From Cryptomeria japonica (Eukaryota > Streptophyta > Pinopsida > Cupressales > Cupressaceae), in NCBI RefSeq assembly GCF_030272615.1, contig NC_081415.1, positions 193,176,695 to 193,240,694 of the forward strand: a DNA stretch of 64,000 nucleotides, read 5' to 3'. This document shows, in pieces, positions 11,950 through 24,072 of the stretch. The notes under the pieces were generated by a model that did no database searches, was not told the origin of the DNA, and saw only the letters and a list, made by a program, of their open reading frames with translations. Position numbers and translations under genes: made by a program. Each line of letters starts with the position of its first letter. Position 1 is the stretch's first letter.

Positions 11950-12963
11950 AGTAGGAGTATGAAGTCAATCATACTCTCGATAAAGTACAAAGGGTACACA
12001 TTGAAAAACTTTTTCCAAGTCATCAAGGAGGCAACATACACTAACCCCCCAATGGACTTTAGGATCTCACAACTTTGATAACTAGATAAAATGGACATCA
12101 TAAGAAAGAGAAAGAGAGAACCATGACTACAAACTAGTAAGGTTCTCTTACTATGAGTCATGAAAAGAAAAATACCAAAATTACAAATAAAAAAACTAAG
12201 TTTGCTAAATAACTTAAGTATCAAGATATGCAAGAGAGAGAATAATCAAGTGGAGTGCATGCCCCTACGTTAAAGTGATTCCATATGCCTTATCAAGAGC
12301 AATTAATTTAAGGCAAGATAGATCCAAAAAGACAAGCATGTTATCACAATAATAAGCCCCCAAGAGAGAACAAGACATAAAACATGAGGTTGTTTCACTT
12401 AACTCTAGTGTCAGTATGCTTTTTATGATAAATAATGTATATCATGGGTATATATATGCATAGAATTGTCCTCATCCCCCAAAGAAAGGGAAACCACCAT
12501 GGAAGAAGGGAACATGTGTCTTTTGAGTCAACATGGGAGAGACCAAAAGGGATCTCAATGATTTGCATCGTCCTCAAGTAGACAACACTATGGAAAACAA
12601 ATATAAGAATTGAGAAACAAATAGAAGAAGCTCACAAACAAGCAAGAGAAAAAGAGAGAGAAACTATGGTGCTAATGAAGCTAATCAAGCACAACATCCA
12701 CCGCCCCCCCCCCCCGTCTTTCTCATCATTATTTCGGGATGGTGGACAATATGCAAGAGGAGCGACATCGAGCACACTAGATGGAGCTATCACAAGCTCC
12801 AAAGAAGGACCAGGTTCTACTGATAAGTCACTTTCTTTGTCACTAGGAGCTAGGATTAATGCTTTTGAAAATTGTTTAGATAAACCATTGTCAACATCAA
12901 CATATTTATATTCATCATCTAGAATATTAGGATCAACATTTTCATCATTAATAAAATTCTCAC
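11950..12963 (-). other. 3' untranslated interior of minus-strand Gypsy element
   Basis: No conserved domain is visible. It includes a run of twelve C at 12704-12715. The plus-strand frame at 12666-12983 and the minus-strand frame at 11922-12233 lack recognisable motifs. The position between the polypurine tract and the ORF at 12964-13488 suggests 3' UTR of the element. Confidence 0.35.
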
Positions 12964-13488
12964 CTATTTCTTCATCAAGATGAACAAAAATAGGAGCTCT
13001 AATAGGAATAGAAATTGAACAATCATTTGTCTTATCATTTTGTGTCTTGGCATATCAGGTTGAGCTTCTTGATTAGGAGAAGGTTGAACAAATGGTATCA
13101 TGTCAATAGTTGGTGTCTTAGGAGAAGAAATGGTTTGGGAAGCCAGTTCACGAACTCTTGCACAACCTTTCTGTCGGCGTTCTCTCGCACAATGGTTTAA
13201 TTTAGTTTTAGCTAAAGGTTGTGAGGGTTTAGGTTCATCAAGTATAGGCTTCTTTTCTTCTTTTAAGGAACGATGCATAGGAGAAGGCCTTTTAGGTTGA
13301 ACAATCGGAGATGTCGAGTTCTTCCCTTTGTAAGATATAGGAGGTGCAACCGTACCATATAAAGGGAGAATGCGAGGTGTAGGAAGGTGACCAAGTTCAT
13401 CGCGAGGAGGAGGAATAGGTCTATCCTTGGGAGGAATAATATGTTTATCCTTAGATTTAGTGTCTACATCTTGCCATCTTGCTTGCTT
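12964..13488 (-). CDS. Proline-rich ORF in the 3' part of a Gypsy element, unknown
   Basis: The frame stays open for 175 codons on the minus strand, between a stop at 13489-13491 and the stop at 12964-12966. It is not confined to the ATG-started part beginning at 13278. The product is rich in Pro, Lys and Arg, has a basic cluster RERRQKGCARVRELAS (about 13136-13190), and ends in a hydrophobic stretch LFLLELLFLFILMKK that could anchor in a membrane. It lies about 1 kb upstream of the polypurine tract, where Gypsy elements sometimes carry an extra 3' ORF. I recognise no family. An intact frame in an otherwise decayed element is mildly notable. Confidence 0.35.
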   Translation of the reverse strand, partial: KQARWQDVDTKSKDKHIIPPKDRPIPPPRDELGHLPTPRILPLYGTVAPPISYKGKNSTSPIVQPKRPSPMHRSLKEEKKPILDEPKPSQPLAKTKLNHCARERRQKGCARVRELASQTISSPKTPTIDMIPFVQPSPNQEAQPDMPRHKMIRQMIVQFLFLLELLFLFILMKK

Positions 13489-14339
13489 TCACTTGCATGT
13501 GCAATCTTGTAGATGAGATCCACAAAAGTCCAACTTGAAAGATAAAGAAGAACAATGGAATCACATGAAGGAGACATCTGCATTAGTTTTCTTTAATTTC
13601 GTTGTTTTGTCTTCATGCTTTCATTGATTGAATTAAGATTTTATTTCATAAGCATCTTAGTTTTCGTGGTTAACTAATTGTATGCTTTGATATTTTCCAG
13701 AATTCCTGGGTACATTTTCTGGTGAACCTGATGTGAAACACGCCTCTTGATTTGTATGGTCAATGTTTATTATAATGAAAACATGCATAATGAACATTAA
13801 TTTGAATGCTATTGTTTGAACCTGCCTGAGAGTTTGATCATAATTGCATAATTATTTTATTGTGTTCCAATTTGATTGTTGCCTGTGTACATTTTGACTA
13901 GGAGTTTCTACGCTGTTAGAATTTTGTTACAATCCATACCAAAACGCATCTCACATTAATGGATTTATCAGGGATTTGATTCAATATTTTGCATGCATTC
14001 TTACCAGCGCTCCGTGGTAGTATAAACAAATCCAGATTATGCATTCCCTGCAATCCTTACATACCATCTGATAAAATTCTTCTGAGCCATTTTCAAAATA
14101 ATTCCCATGCTTGACCCGCGCGTTGCTTTTGCATTAAAAATCTGTCAAAAACAAAAAGAAAAACGCCGTTTTGCATGCATGTCTACTAGAGAATTCGTTG
14201 CCCTCTCCACGCAGACCTCTTCACATCCCACGTTTCTTGAATAAAGTCATTTCAGCAAGTCCATTTTGGGCATAGTCTGCAAACTATTTAGTTCAAATTA
14301 GAACATTATAAATTATATAGTCTGCAACTAATAGAGCAT
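13489..14339. other. Gene-less stretch, nothing recognised
   Basis: Mixed composition with no supported frame, repeat or retroelement signature. Confidence 0.45.
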
Positions 14340-14790
14340 TTTGACTTTTTTTTATTTTATTTGTACCTTTTAATTGGATTTAGATAATTAAATTAGAATG
14401 TGGTTTTAGTTTCTCAAACTAGATTTTACTTTTTAGTTTTTTTAAATAAGATTTTACTTTTTAGTTTTTTAAATTAGATTTACTTTTTAGATTTTTCTTT
14501 TAATTTAAATTAGTTTTTGTTTAGATTAAAATTTTATTATTTAAAATTAAATTTAGGTTTTGTTAAATTAGTTTAGATTAGGTTTTATCAGTTTAATTTA
14601 TATTTAGATTTTCAAATTAGATTTTAATTTTTTTTTATTAGATTTTAGATTTAGTTTTAGATTAGATTTTAAATTTTGTTAATTTAGATTTTTTTTAATT
14701 AGTTTTTAATTAGATTTTTAATTTTTTAATTATATTATATTTTAAATTTTATTAAGTAGATTAAATTTTAATTTTTTTTGTTACTTAGAT
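14340..14790. repeat. AT-rich degenerate TTAGATTTTA-type tandem repeat
   Basis: Units resembling TTTTAGATTAGATTTTAA recur irregularly across about 450 bp, consisting almost entirely of T, A and occasional G. It directly precedes the decayed Gypsy leader and may belong to that element's LTR or leader. Confidence 0.7.
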
Positions 14791-14829
14791 TAATGTTTAT
14801 ATTTGTGTCAATTTGTTTTGATATCTTTT

Positions 14830-16860
14830 TGTGAACTAATCTTTGTGGATTTTTATGGTTGTGTAGGTTCTCTCTTGTGGAATCTATTCTCATGTGTCAA
14901 AGACCATAATCTTGAAACTACTAATGCATTTTGTGCAGGATGTGGTCAAAAAATTCTATAAAAAATCGAGTATTTTTTATTTCTAGGATAACTCACACTT
15001 CAATTTCTTAAGGTTAATGAACAAGTGCATTCTTTGTTTTCATAGATACTTTGTGTGTGGTGGCCTTTAGAGGGACTGCCTCCCAAGAAGCCCTTAAGGC
15101 TCGGTGAGAGGGAACGACCCAAGTGTTAACGGGCTAAGGTCAAGTTCTTCCAAACCACTATAAATAAATGTGTTTGTGACAAAAGTTGCAAGCGACGGGT
15201 GGTGATGTGTCACACCGACATAAGTCTCCCTCAGTGTCTACGTGGCAAGTGAAAATTTATAGAGTGTAACCTCTACAACCTTGGAGGCCTCCATAACGGA
15301 GTGAAATGTTGCATGTATGGCCACCTAAATGGATGCTTAGACTAAAAAATTTGTGATTAAAAGACAAAAACCCTCTAGTTATTGGTACAAGAGGTTGGAT
15401 CGTTGATGATGTCTCACGTTCTTACGACTCTTAGTAGAGATACAATGTTCATCATGGGGAGTTTTCATGGGAACTGATTCTTGGTTTCCCTAGAGAAGTG
15501 AGTGTCATGGAGTGGAGATAGTGGTGTCAAGCATCTAAGTATCTTCTTTGAGTAAGAATAGTAGGAAAACCAAGTGAGATCCAACAATTATTGTCCTTGC
15601 TAGCCATAGGATTTTTTGTTGAAGGTGCATGATTGTCTTAGGTCAAAGTCAAACTAATGTCTTGTCTTCTATGCTTGTTAAAAGTTGAATTAAAAACAAT
15701 TGTCACAAGTTGTCATAAACAACCTTGGTTTTCAAAATAAAACAAGTTTTCAACAAGTCCAAACAATCACCCAAACAAGATTCAAACAAAGTCAACCTTG
15801 GTCAAAAGAGTTTCAAGGTATTCATCCAACAATTTGCAAAGATTTTACAAACATGGATTTTCAAAACATTGGACAACATTGTTTCAAAATTCATGTCACT
15901 TAGGGTTAGGGTTTTGCATGGTTCAAACTTAGGTCTTAAGACATATTGTCATTATCCTCCATATTAGTCCATTTTATTCTTAGCATCCTCAATTTGCACT
16001 TAGGTTTAAAACCATTTCCCTATGTCTGGCATTGTCATTGTCATACCCAAGTTAGGTTTTCACATAGGTAACACTTTGCATTATCATTATGATACCCAAA
16101 CTAGGTATCTCAGAAATCATTTCCTTGCATTAGGTCAATATCATGGCATATTCTAAACCCTAGGTTTGTCTTGGGTTCACATTGTCATACATTTTCATTT
16201 ATATCCCTAAGCTCACATCACTAGGTCATTTCATATCCTTAGGTCATTTCATATCCCTATGTCATAGCACATCTTGAGGTCATTTTCATATCGTATCTTG
16301 GGTCATTGTCATAATCATTTTTCTCTTGCATAATAGTACCAAATTAGGTTTGCCAAACTTGAAAAATAAAAACTTTAGATTAAACCCTAAGTCATTGTTG
16401 GGGAGTCTTGATCTTGTCCAACATTTGTCATCTTATCAATATCCTTTTGTCAAACCTGGCTTAGTATCCAAGCATATAGGCGAGAAATTGTCAATTTGTC
16501 CTATTGTTATTTGATCCTTTGTCCTTTTAAGGTCTAGACTTCATTTCAATTTCCCAAGGTTCACATCTTTATGGTTGCATTTTAAAGCTTGTTCAAATCT
16601 GGAAAATTCCAAAAACATGGATTGCATTATCATATCCCAAAGTTGCATTTAGTTACATCTAATTGTCAATCCCAAATTTTCCAAAGTGCAAAGCAAGGTC
16701 ATATTTGCTTTCCTTAAGGTTGCACTTAGTTGCATTTTCATTGTCATTCCAAAAACTCAAAAAGCCCAAAAACATAAGTTATATTGTCATCCTTTTAGGT
16801 TGCATTAATTGCATACATCATCCTTAAAAACCTAAATCCCAAAAATACTGCATTGCATAG
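14830..16860 (+). mobile_element. Decayed 5' leader of a Gypsy (Tat/Ogre-like) element
   Basis: Positions 15050-15620 align in order with 30070-30660, the leader of the intact Gypsy element at 28633-41325. Shared blocks include GAACGACCCAAGTG-type text, CCAAACCACTATAA, GCATGTATGGCCAC, CTTAGTAGAGATACAA, GGGGAGTTTTCATGGG, AAGCATCTAAGTAT and an ATTGTC(C)TTG...GCCATA end. Downstream (15650-16860) are repeated CATTGTCAT and TAGGTCATTTCATATCC units. No coding frame is conserved. The coincidence of order and spacing makes common origin secure even though identity is modest. Confidence 0.7.
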
Positions 16861-17450
16861 TGACATGTTAATTGAAACAAGATTCCAAGCTCCTATGATG
16901 CAACAAAGTTTGACATATTAACCAATGATTGGACCAATGAATAACACAGTGCAGTCAATTTTTAATCCAAGGCAATCACAATTTTATCCAACCCAACAAC
17001 AAGGCAATATTGGTCAAATATTTTATGGTGAAACATGTATCCAAATATGAAAACTAGATGAGAAACTATCTCAAGAAACAAAGATCTTGCAACAAAAATT
17101 GAAAAACATTGAGAAGAATGGATCACAAATATCCAAAATGTTTCAAAAATTTCCAAGTCCAAATCCAAATATTGAACCATTTGATGTAAAAGCTCTTATT
17201 GAAAAATCAGGCATACCAGCTCCCATCTCTCAAATAGAGACGAGGAAACAATTTCAAGCAAAAACCACAAATTTCAACCAAATCCCAAATCAAACTTCCT
17301 TTGATCAAATTATGTTCAATCAAATATCGAATCAGCAAGCAATGATCCAACGATAACCAGTCATCCAACAACATCAATCATCCATCAACAACCAATTATC
17401 CAACAACAACCAATGCTCCAACAACCAATGGTTCTACAGATTAATATTGT
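16861..17450 (+). pseudogene. Gypsy gag N-terminal remnant
   Basis: Translation over this stretch gives a Gln/Asn/Pro-rich product with an amphipathic helical part, for example QQKLKNIEKNGSQISKM at 17090-17140, followed by NQIPNQTSFDQIMFNQIS and a CAACAACCA-rich (Gln-Pro) tail to 17440. Placement directly after a Gypsy leader and the low-complexity N-terminal composition match gag of Tat-type elements. The longest open part is 89 codons (17087-17356), and the capsid core and zinc knuckle are not found. Confidence 0.45.
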
Positions 17451-18645
17451 ATGATTATATTTAACGATGTGGAAATGATCATTCTTAATCAATCTACTCA
17501 TTTCAATATGACAATCTACTTATTTTTGTGAATGACAATAATTTACTAGTGATATCCAAAATTCTTTTACTAATAACCTAATGAAGTTTGTAACTATGAA
17601 AGCTCTCGCATCAATTCAAATTATAAATGGATGGAGAAAATCTTATGGTAAGCCACCTTTCTAATAAAAATTTAATGTATTCCACATATGATCCTTGTTT
17701 GATACTAAACTTGTATAGATATATATTGATTTTGAGACTAGCTCATACAAAAGATGTTTGACTTCCTTGAATTTTCCTGTTTAAAATATAAGCTCTCAAT
17801 ACAAACAAGAGGTCTATTGACAAACTTGTCTAGGAAGCAATTTCAACTTCTCCTTCATTATTAAGGAAACATTCTACATACGATGCTTAACAAAAAGACT
17901 CTACAAGTCCTCAAAATGGTTCTATTACATGGCATAAAGTATTTCTATATTCGAGTGTTAATCTTGTAGACTCGTTAAAGATATATTAAACAAGACATGA
18001 CAACAAGAAAAGAACCAATTTTCTAAATAATAAAACTACATTGAGCTAGGGTTTTAACATGAAAGATCAATAGAGTGGCTTCAACCTCTATCTCTATTGC
18101 ATTTCCAATTGATACCATAACATACACAACATGAATGGAGAAAAGGATCAAATGACACTATCCTTTAATAATATTGATTTGAATAAAATGGAAAGTGTTG
18201 AATTCATTCTGTTTAATGCTACAAATCACTTTATATGTTAATATAACACACTTGGAATTACAAATTGTGCAAGAAAACAAAACTAACTGAAACCATGGGA
18301 AAAGGCTTACCTCAAGACTTTTGTATTGAGTTTTGAATGGTATCGATGAGAGATTGCATATTCTCACTCTCATGCCATTTAAAACAAGTGACAAACCATT
18401 CATCTCTTCTTCATCATACTAATGGAGGGGGTAATTTGATGTTTTATCTTTAGAATTTTTATTTTAGTAAGATGGATAGTCATGCTCTAGAGGTGGTTTA
18501 AGGCAGCTCTTTATTGTTATCCATGGTGATACTATTTTAGAAAACACGTTGTTTACTTTATTGTAGGAAACACTTTCCATGTAATAATTCATCAGTAAAA
18601 TATTATTAAAGTAATGAAAACATGAATTTAATGCATGAAAAATTA
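17451..18645. other. Gene-less stretch, nothing recognised
   Basis: AT-rich. Minus-strand frames at 18158-18403 and 18464-18664 carry no recognisable motif. Confidence 0.5.
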
Positions 18646-18958
18646 CATTAGGTAGGGGTCCCATGGAGGGGGCTTAAGCTCTATTTTTCCTAAAAAATAG
18701 AGCTCCTACTTTTTAGGCATGAAAATTTAAGCTGGAGCATAAATAGAGTAGCTTAGGAAGATATTATGCCATTTGTCAATCATATAAATTTTAGAAAAAA
18801 AACTAAATTTAAATAAATTGAAGTTGATCTCTCTTACATCCTTAAATTTAGGAGCCTAAAAAATCTAGCTCTATTTTTCAAAAGCCCCTCCATGGACCCC
18901 GTCGTTTTCTCTATGCCTAGAGTTGAGCGAGAAAATCTCGCGCGATTGCTAATAAAAC

Positions 18959-18980
18959 GATGTCATCACTGCTTACGTAA
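18959..18980 (+). promoter_or_regulatory. ocs/as-1-like bZIP site in copy A
   Basis: GATGTCATCACTG followed by CTTACGTAA. Read on the other strand it begins TTACGTAAGC and ends TGATGACATC, resembling the paired half-sites of ocs/as-1 elements bound by TGA-class bZIP factors. It is orphaned here, because the peptide gene it should serve has been deleted. Confidence 0.35.
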
Positions 18981-20109
18981 GAGTCGGGAGAGAGGCATAT
19001 GTGAATAGTGTGTCCTTTTCTTCATCTGGCATGAAGGCAGAGGAAAGATTGTCTTTTCCCCCATTGAATACGCAGCGATAATCTTCGTATCCATGATAGC
19101 ATTTGCGTGTGAGGGTGTAATAATGATACCCTAACTGTTGGTAGTTTATGTTCTATGAAACTCTATATAATATAAATTAAGTTATTCAAAGTTAGTGGAC
19201 TTTTATTTCGACAAAATAAAAGTATAACTGATGTGATGAGATGTTTTATTTATGGTGTTTAAATTAATTTGAAAAGTAAGAATTTGATCAAGTTGAATTC
19301 GTTTTAAGAAGAAAAAAATGACAATCTATGATGGTATTAATCGTTTCAAATTTTGTATTATTAGTCACATAAATTACTTTTACAATCCAATAACTCAATT
19401 ATTAACAACCAATAAAATCAAAGATCATATTACTTTAAAAAAATATAAAATTTATTTCATTAACACGAATCTCATAATGATACAAAAGATAATTTATTCC
19501 AATAGAATGAAAGTAACAAAGATCTTATTTTATTTTGTGTATCAAATCTCATATACGAATCTTAGCTTTACTTCCAAAAGGGATTTAAGTGCCATATTTG
19601 ATGCTATCCGAATGAAATTTGTCCATCCTAGCAAACATTACATTAAGGCTAAACATTGGTATATGTAAAAGATGGTTTTAAGACCATGGCTATTTGTCTT
19701 CTACCACTATTTTTGGATCCATCATCACATTAGATTATACATTTGAATAAGCAAAAGGGCTTTGGATCCATCATCGCAATTGGATAAGAAAAATGGCTTT
19801 TGAATACATTATCATACTAGATTATACATTTGGATAAGAAAATTTGGCTTTTGGATCCATCATCACACTAAACTATACATTTGAATAAGCAAAAAAATGA
19901 CTTTTTAAGGTGGGTGGTTGTGGTGCACCAATATTTGAAGAATCATACAATAACTATTATTGTATTTATGTTTTTTTTTTAACTCAGTCTTAAAATTTTT
20001 TTACACTCATAAAATTGTGTTACATATCTTAAACATTGATGATCAATTTGTTAAATTTAAAAAATATATTTTTATAAGATAGTTTGTTTATTTAAAATTA
20101 AAATATGAT

Positions 20110-20230
20110 GGGCTTCGGCCTTAGTGTTAACTCTGTGTGTGTTGCTATCTGGTGAGTGGGTTGTACACTAGGGGATTAGTCTCGCTTCGGCAAGGACACT
20201 TCCAGATTCCATGATAGTGAATATAAAAAA
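20110..20230 (+). mobile_element. SINE insertion in copy A
   Basis: Copy B has the uninterrupted site (AAATTAAAATATGATC at about 25811-25826). In copy A the same site is split by about 120 bp that begin GGGCTTCGGCC and end with an A run. The site is duplicated on both sides: AAATTAAAATATGAT at 20095-20109 and AAATTAAATATGAT at 20231-20244. The interior GGGGATTAGTCTCGCTTCGG and GGACAC blocks resemble the 3' half of plant Au-type SINEs. The pol III A box is not obvious, so it may be 5'-truncated. It would be mobilised in trans by LINE machinery. Confidence 0.75.
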
Positions 20231-22278
20231 AAATTAAATATGATCTATTTTATTATTAATTTACTCTTTATTTTTATTTTTTTATTTAAAATTAAAATAT
20301 AATCTATTTATTATTAATTAATCCTTTAATACTTTTGAACATGATAATTTAAAAAATGGTTTCATAGATAGTTATAAAGTTTTAACTTAGTATTTTAAAA
20401 AATTATACTTAATGTCACCCTCAATTATGATTAAATGTTGATTTTGGGGTGCCATGCATAAAATAAACAACTACTTGTCACCAATGTTGTTTTATTAATT
20501 GTCAATTTTATTCTATTCACTACAATGATAATTCTTACAAAAACTATTAAAGTTTTCCAATTCAATGGTTAGAATAGTAGGATATGGTATAGCTTAGATA
20601 TTAATATTGCATTTATTTGATACAATTAAATATCTTCACCATTAATGTATGAATATGGATAAAGAAAAATTTGATAGATATAAATGTATGTCATGTTTGG
20701 ATTTGTCAAGGCGTGAATTCAAATAGACATTCTTGAGTTACAATTTCATTTAATTCATTCTAGATTTTTTTTCAACTTACTATAAGGTGGGTGGCATAGG
20801 AATCTTGTCTCTAACATTGTTTCTCATTATTTATTTTTTGTTCTTATTATTATAAATTCAAACCCCTAACATATTAATTTATGATTTTCTTTTGGAGTAG
20901 CTAGGAACTAGTCAAATATTTATTAAAAATAAATCTAAACTCTACATACTAAAATATATAGTTTTATATTTACTTTCGTCGTAACTATGGATTTGGCCTT
21001 ATCACATTTGCTGCCATGAGTGTGTATGATTAGGAAAAATGAATGTAACATGATTTTGAAAATGCTACAAGTACTGTAATAATCTTTCTTATTGTCTATA
21101 TATGAATATATGAAGTTGTGTTATGGATGTGTATGCATGTTTTGTTAAAATAAAAATCATGATTTTGTTTGTATGCAAATACAAGGATGCAAATTATTTT
21201 ATTTCAACTAGTTCCTTCTAAATGTGTTCGTGAGTGAGATTTGGGTCTAGGAAATAGAACAAGATTTTTGATACCTAACACACCAACCAACTATAAATCC
21301 CTACCAAACCATTGTTACAAGACTAAATACATATTGACATGGCAAATATGCATTTTAAAATTATATAAGCGTGAGCATCACTAATATGTTTGAAAAGTGC
21401 TTAAAATTATACTTAGAGATAAGGTAGAGCTATACACTTTACATCTATAGTCTTGGTGAGGCCATGGACAAGAAAATAAAGTACAAACCAAAAGCATTGA
21501 ATTTCTAGCCTAGTAAGTCTAGTGTATTTGTAAATCAATTTATCCTAATATCTCTATCTCAAAGCTCCAACATATAGAACAAATAGAAAAAAAAACTAGG
21601 GGTCAAAATGGGAGCCAAATAGCCTTATAAAAAAACTTAATGTTCCACCCACATGACTAAAGTATACAATGACTCTCTCAATGTTACAAATATATTGAAA
21701 GTAAACCCTAAACCAACATAACAATGGCAATAAACAAAATCTTTTAACTTTTAATTCTAAATAAATAATTTTAAAAATAAATAAACCATAGCATCAAACT
21801 AGGGCCTGAAATAACCTCATCAAAAAATTTTATGCTCCACCCACATGAATGAACTAGAAAAAGTAACTCCTAATATGACAAATATAATTAATCAAGATAA
21901 CTCAAACCAAAATAGAAACCATTATAAACAAAATCTTTAACATGTATAGCACTCTATTACGGATGTAGCAACTAATGGGGTCCAATAATAACTTGCAAGA
22001 TGCTCTCTAATCCTTAAGGTGCCATAATTAACTTTTGTGTCGTAATTTTGTGAGGATTTATTTCTATTGCCCTTTTTTCCATTTTTGTTATAAAGTAGAA
22101 ATAATTGCCCACTTATCTACTTTGCAAGCAATTGAATGCCCAAAATTTCCTTTAAACGGATAGAAAAAGGAACGACATCTTTATCACTTCATTTGGAAGA
22201 TGTCGTGATGCGTGAATCTTTTCAAGTGATCTAATTCAAGGATATGATGTTATGTCAATCATATTTGAAGAATGATAT

Positions 22279-23956
22279 GATATTTTTGGTTAAAAAATAA
22301 CATTAACTAGGGTGTTGACCCTTTACATAGCCAAAAGGCTATAAAAAATTAAACATCAGGCCAACGGCAGAAAAAAGACCAAGCAGGGGTACAAACTCTA
22401 AACAAACAGGGTTAGACGGGGCAAACAAACTTATCAAACTTGCAACAAGCCGACCCAGCTCAAGAGTCGGGAGAAACACCCAAATCTTGACAAAGGGGGA
22501 CAAATTTTCCCTTCCACCCATGAGAAATAACCGTCCAAGCAACACTGTCATTAAGAACATTCAAAGAAAAATTAGGCGGGGAGGACCCCACAAGTTTATT
22601 GCCAGAATGCTATTGTAGGACAATAGCATATTGGTTTTGTAGTAGAGCAACAAGAGAAGAAATGCTAGGAGAAGAGAAGAGTTGTGGAATAGAAGCAATA
22701 GATGTAGGAGGCAAATGGGGCGGAAGAGTCCATGACCATAGTAACATCTGTAGTAAGGGGCACCTCATCACAGGAGGAGACATCATCCTCAAGAGAGGAG
22801 TCGACAGAAAAAGCCTCAGAAACATTAACAATCAAGTGATCTTTAGTAGCATCCTTCCACCAAGTAGCAGCACCTCTGTGGCAAAAGAGAGAATAGTCTG
22901 AAGCTAAGTGACCCATTGAGAATCATCTTCTGTAGCGAAAGGGGAGGCCCTCATAATCCAATGATTGAGTCGAAGGTTTGTCTCCAACTATTAGAACCAC
23001 ATCCCTAGGGAGGGGCAGAGATATGCCAATATCAATTAAGAGGAAAGCAAAGGTAGAATGACCCATAGAAGTCGTGGCATCATCAACCTTCAAGAAGCTA
23101 CCAATGGAGTTACCAATGGACTCAAAACAAGAAGGCCCCTAGAAATAGAGGGGAAGATTAGGAAGATGGACTCAAATCGAGCGAACGGTAAGGGGTTCAG
23201 TAAGGGGGTTGAAGGAATTTTTCCAGGGCTTAATAGAGGGAGAGTGATCACCCCAAGCCCACAACTTACCCAAAACCAAATCGCGATCAAGAGTGGAAGT
23301 AAAGGAAGCAACAAAGAAGCCTTTAGCACAAGGAAAAAGCTCAAAACCACGAGGAACTAAAGGCTTCCAAGAATCACTCACCCAATGATGAAGGTCTGGA
23401 AAGTAAATCTGCATACCAAAGTGCAATGTTGATAAAACTCAACATTTTCCACCACTTTAAACTAACCACATACCATAATAAGGAAAGTCTTGGCAAAAGG
23501 AAGAGGACAAATTCCCTTGTGAAAAAAAGTAGAAAATCTGGCCACATGGTGAAGTCACCCAGGAGAAAAAGAAGAAGGTTTGGGAGGAACAAGATCACCA
23601 ATAGTAGGGATCTTGGCACCCAAACCCCTAGCATCAGCACCGACAACTGTAGAAGGACCGTCCACAATAGCAGAAACTCCCTTTACAACAGGCAGAGCAT
23701 CCACAACTCCAGTACCCGTAGCAGCATCCACGAGTGGAGGAAACTCACCCACAACGTGAGAACTGTCGGGCAGAACATCCACCTCCCCAACGACAGACTG
23801 AGGCAAAGGGGCCGCCAGCGCCACTGAGGAGGAAGGAACAGACACCGGAATAGAAGAGGCCCCAAACGAACATAGAGAAAGGGAGTCGTTGGGCAGAGAG
23901 GGAGAGATGTCCATTTAAAAATTTGTTCCAGATAAGCTGGTGGATGTTATTTTCAT
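22279..23956 (-). mobile_element. LINE carrying only ORF1 (ORF2 absent)
   Basis: The insertion is bounded by the direct repeat GAATGATAT at 22270-22278 and 23957-23965. On the minus strand it opens with a 5' leader, encodes an ORF1-like protein and ends with GGGTCAACACCC, a perfect 4-bp hairpin, then TTTTTTAACCAAAAAT. The latter resembles the TTAATCAAAAAT end of the other LINEs here. No endonuclease or reverse transcriptase lies between ORF1 and the 3' end, so the element is internally deleted and not merely 5'-truncated. It separates copies A and B of the local unit. Confidence 0.6.
22339..23914 (-). pseudogene. LINE ORF1 protein, DUF4283 plus degenerate zinc knuckle
   Basis: Starting at ATG 23914, a Pro/Ser/Val-rich N-terminus (MDISPSLPNDSLSL...) runs about 119 codons. 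After frame changes the DUF4283 core appears: LVPRGFELFPCAKGFFVASF, then LWAWGD (about 23420-23240). LPLPRDVVLIVG and SLDYEGLPFRY follow near 23000-22930, and GHLASDYSLFCHRG at the position of the CCHC knuckle (about 22915). Cys residues of the knuckle are partly lost. The C-terminal part (22339-22560) is a separate short frame. Several frameshifts and stops make it a pseudogene. ORF1 would bind element RNA. Confidence 0.6.
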
Positions 23957-24072
23957 GAATGATATCTTTTGGATTTTTAATGTTTATATTATATTTAGTC
24001 GTTGAAAGACTCCTTGTCTCGGGCTTGAACAGATATTGTCACAATTTCATATATTTAACAGTTCGATATTGG

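Larger units (their letters stand above)
18646..22269 (+). repeat. Local duplicated unit, copy A (peptide gene deleted)
   Basis: Copy A aligns with copy B (24557-26068, then 43011-44095) and copy C (50961-52636). It keeps the upstream region with the TTACGTAA site (18959-18980) and the downstream region from CATATGTG...TAGTGTGTCC onward (about 18997). The DNA between, corresponding to about 51430-51875 of copy C and including TATA box and peptide ORF, is missing. Firm homology with copy B runs to about 21530. The remaining part to 22269 is contiguous but has no partner here and includes two diverged copies of a block containing TTCCACCCACATGA or CTCCACCCACATGA. Copy A is also interrupted by the SINE at 20110-20230. 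Confidence 0.8.

Noticed and set aside
19318-19668. Frame of 116 codons resembling 25228-25557
   Set aside because: Shared by copies A and B only because the DNA is duplicated; copy C is disrupted at the same place, and composition is AT-rich without motifs.
22599-23827. Plus-strand frames of 100-133 codons
   Set aside because: Antisense shadows of the minus-strand LINE ORF1.
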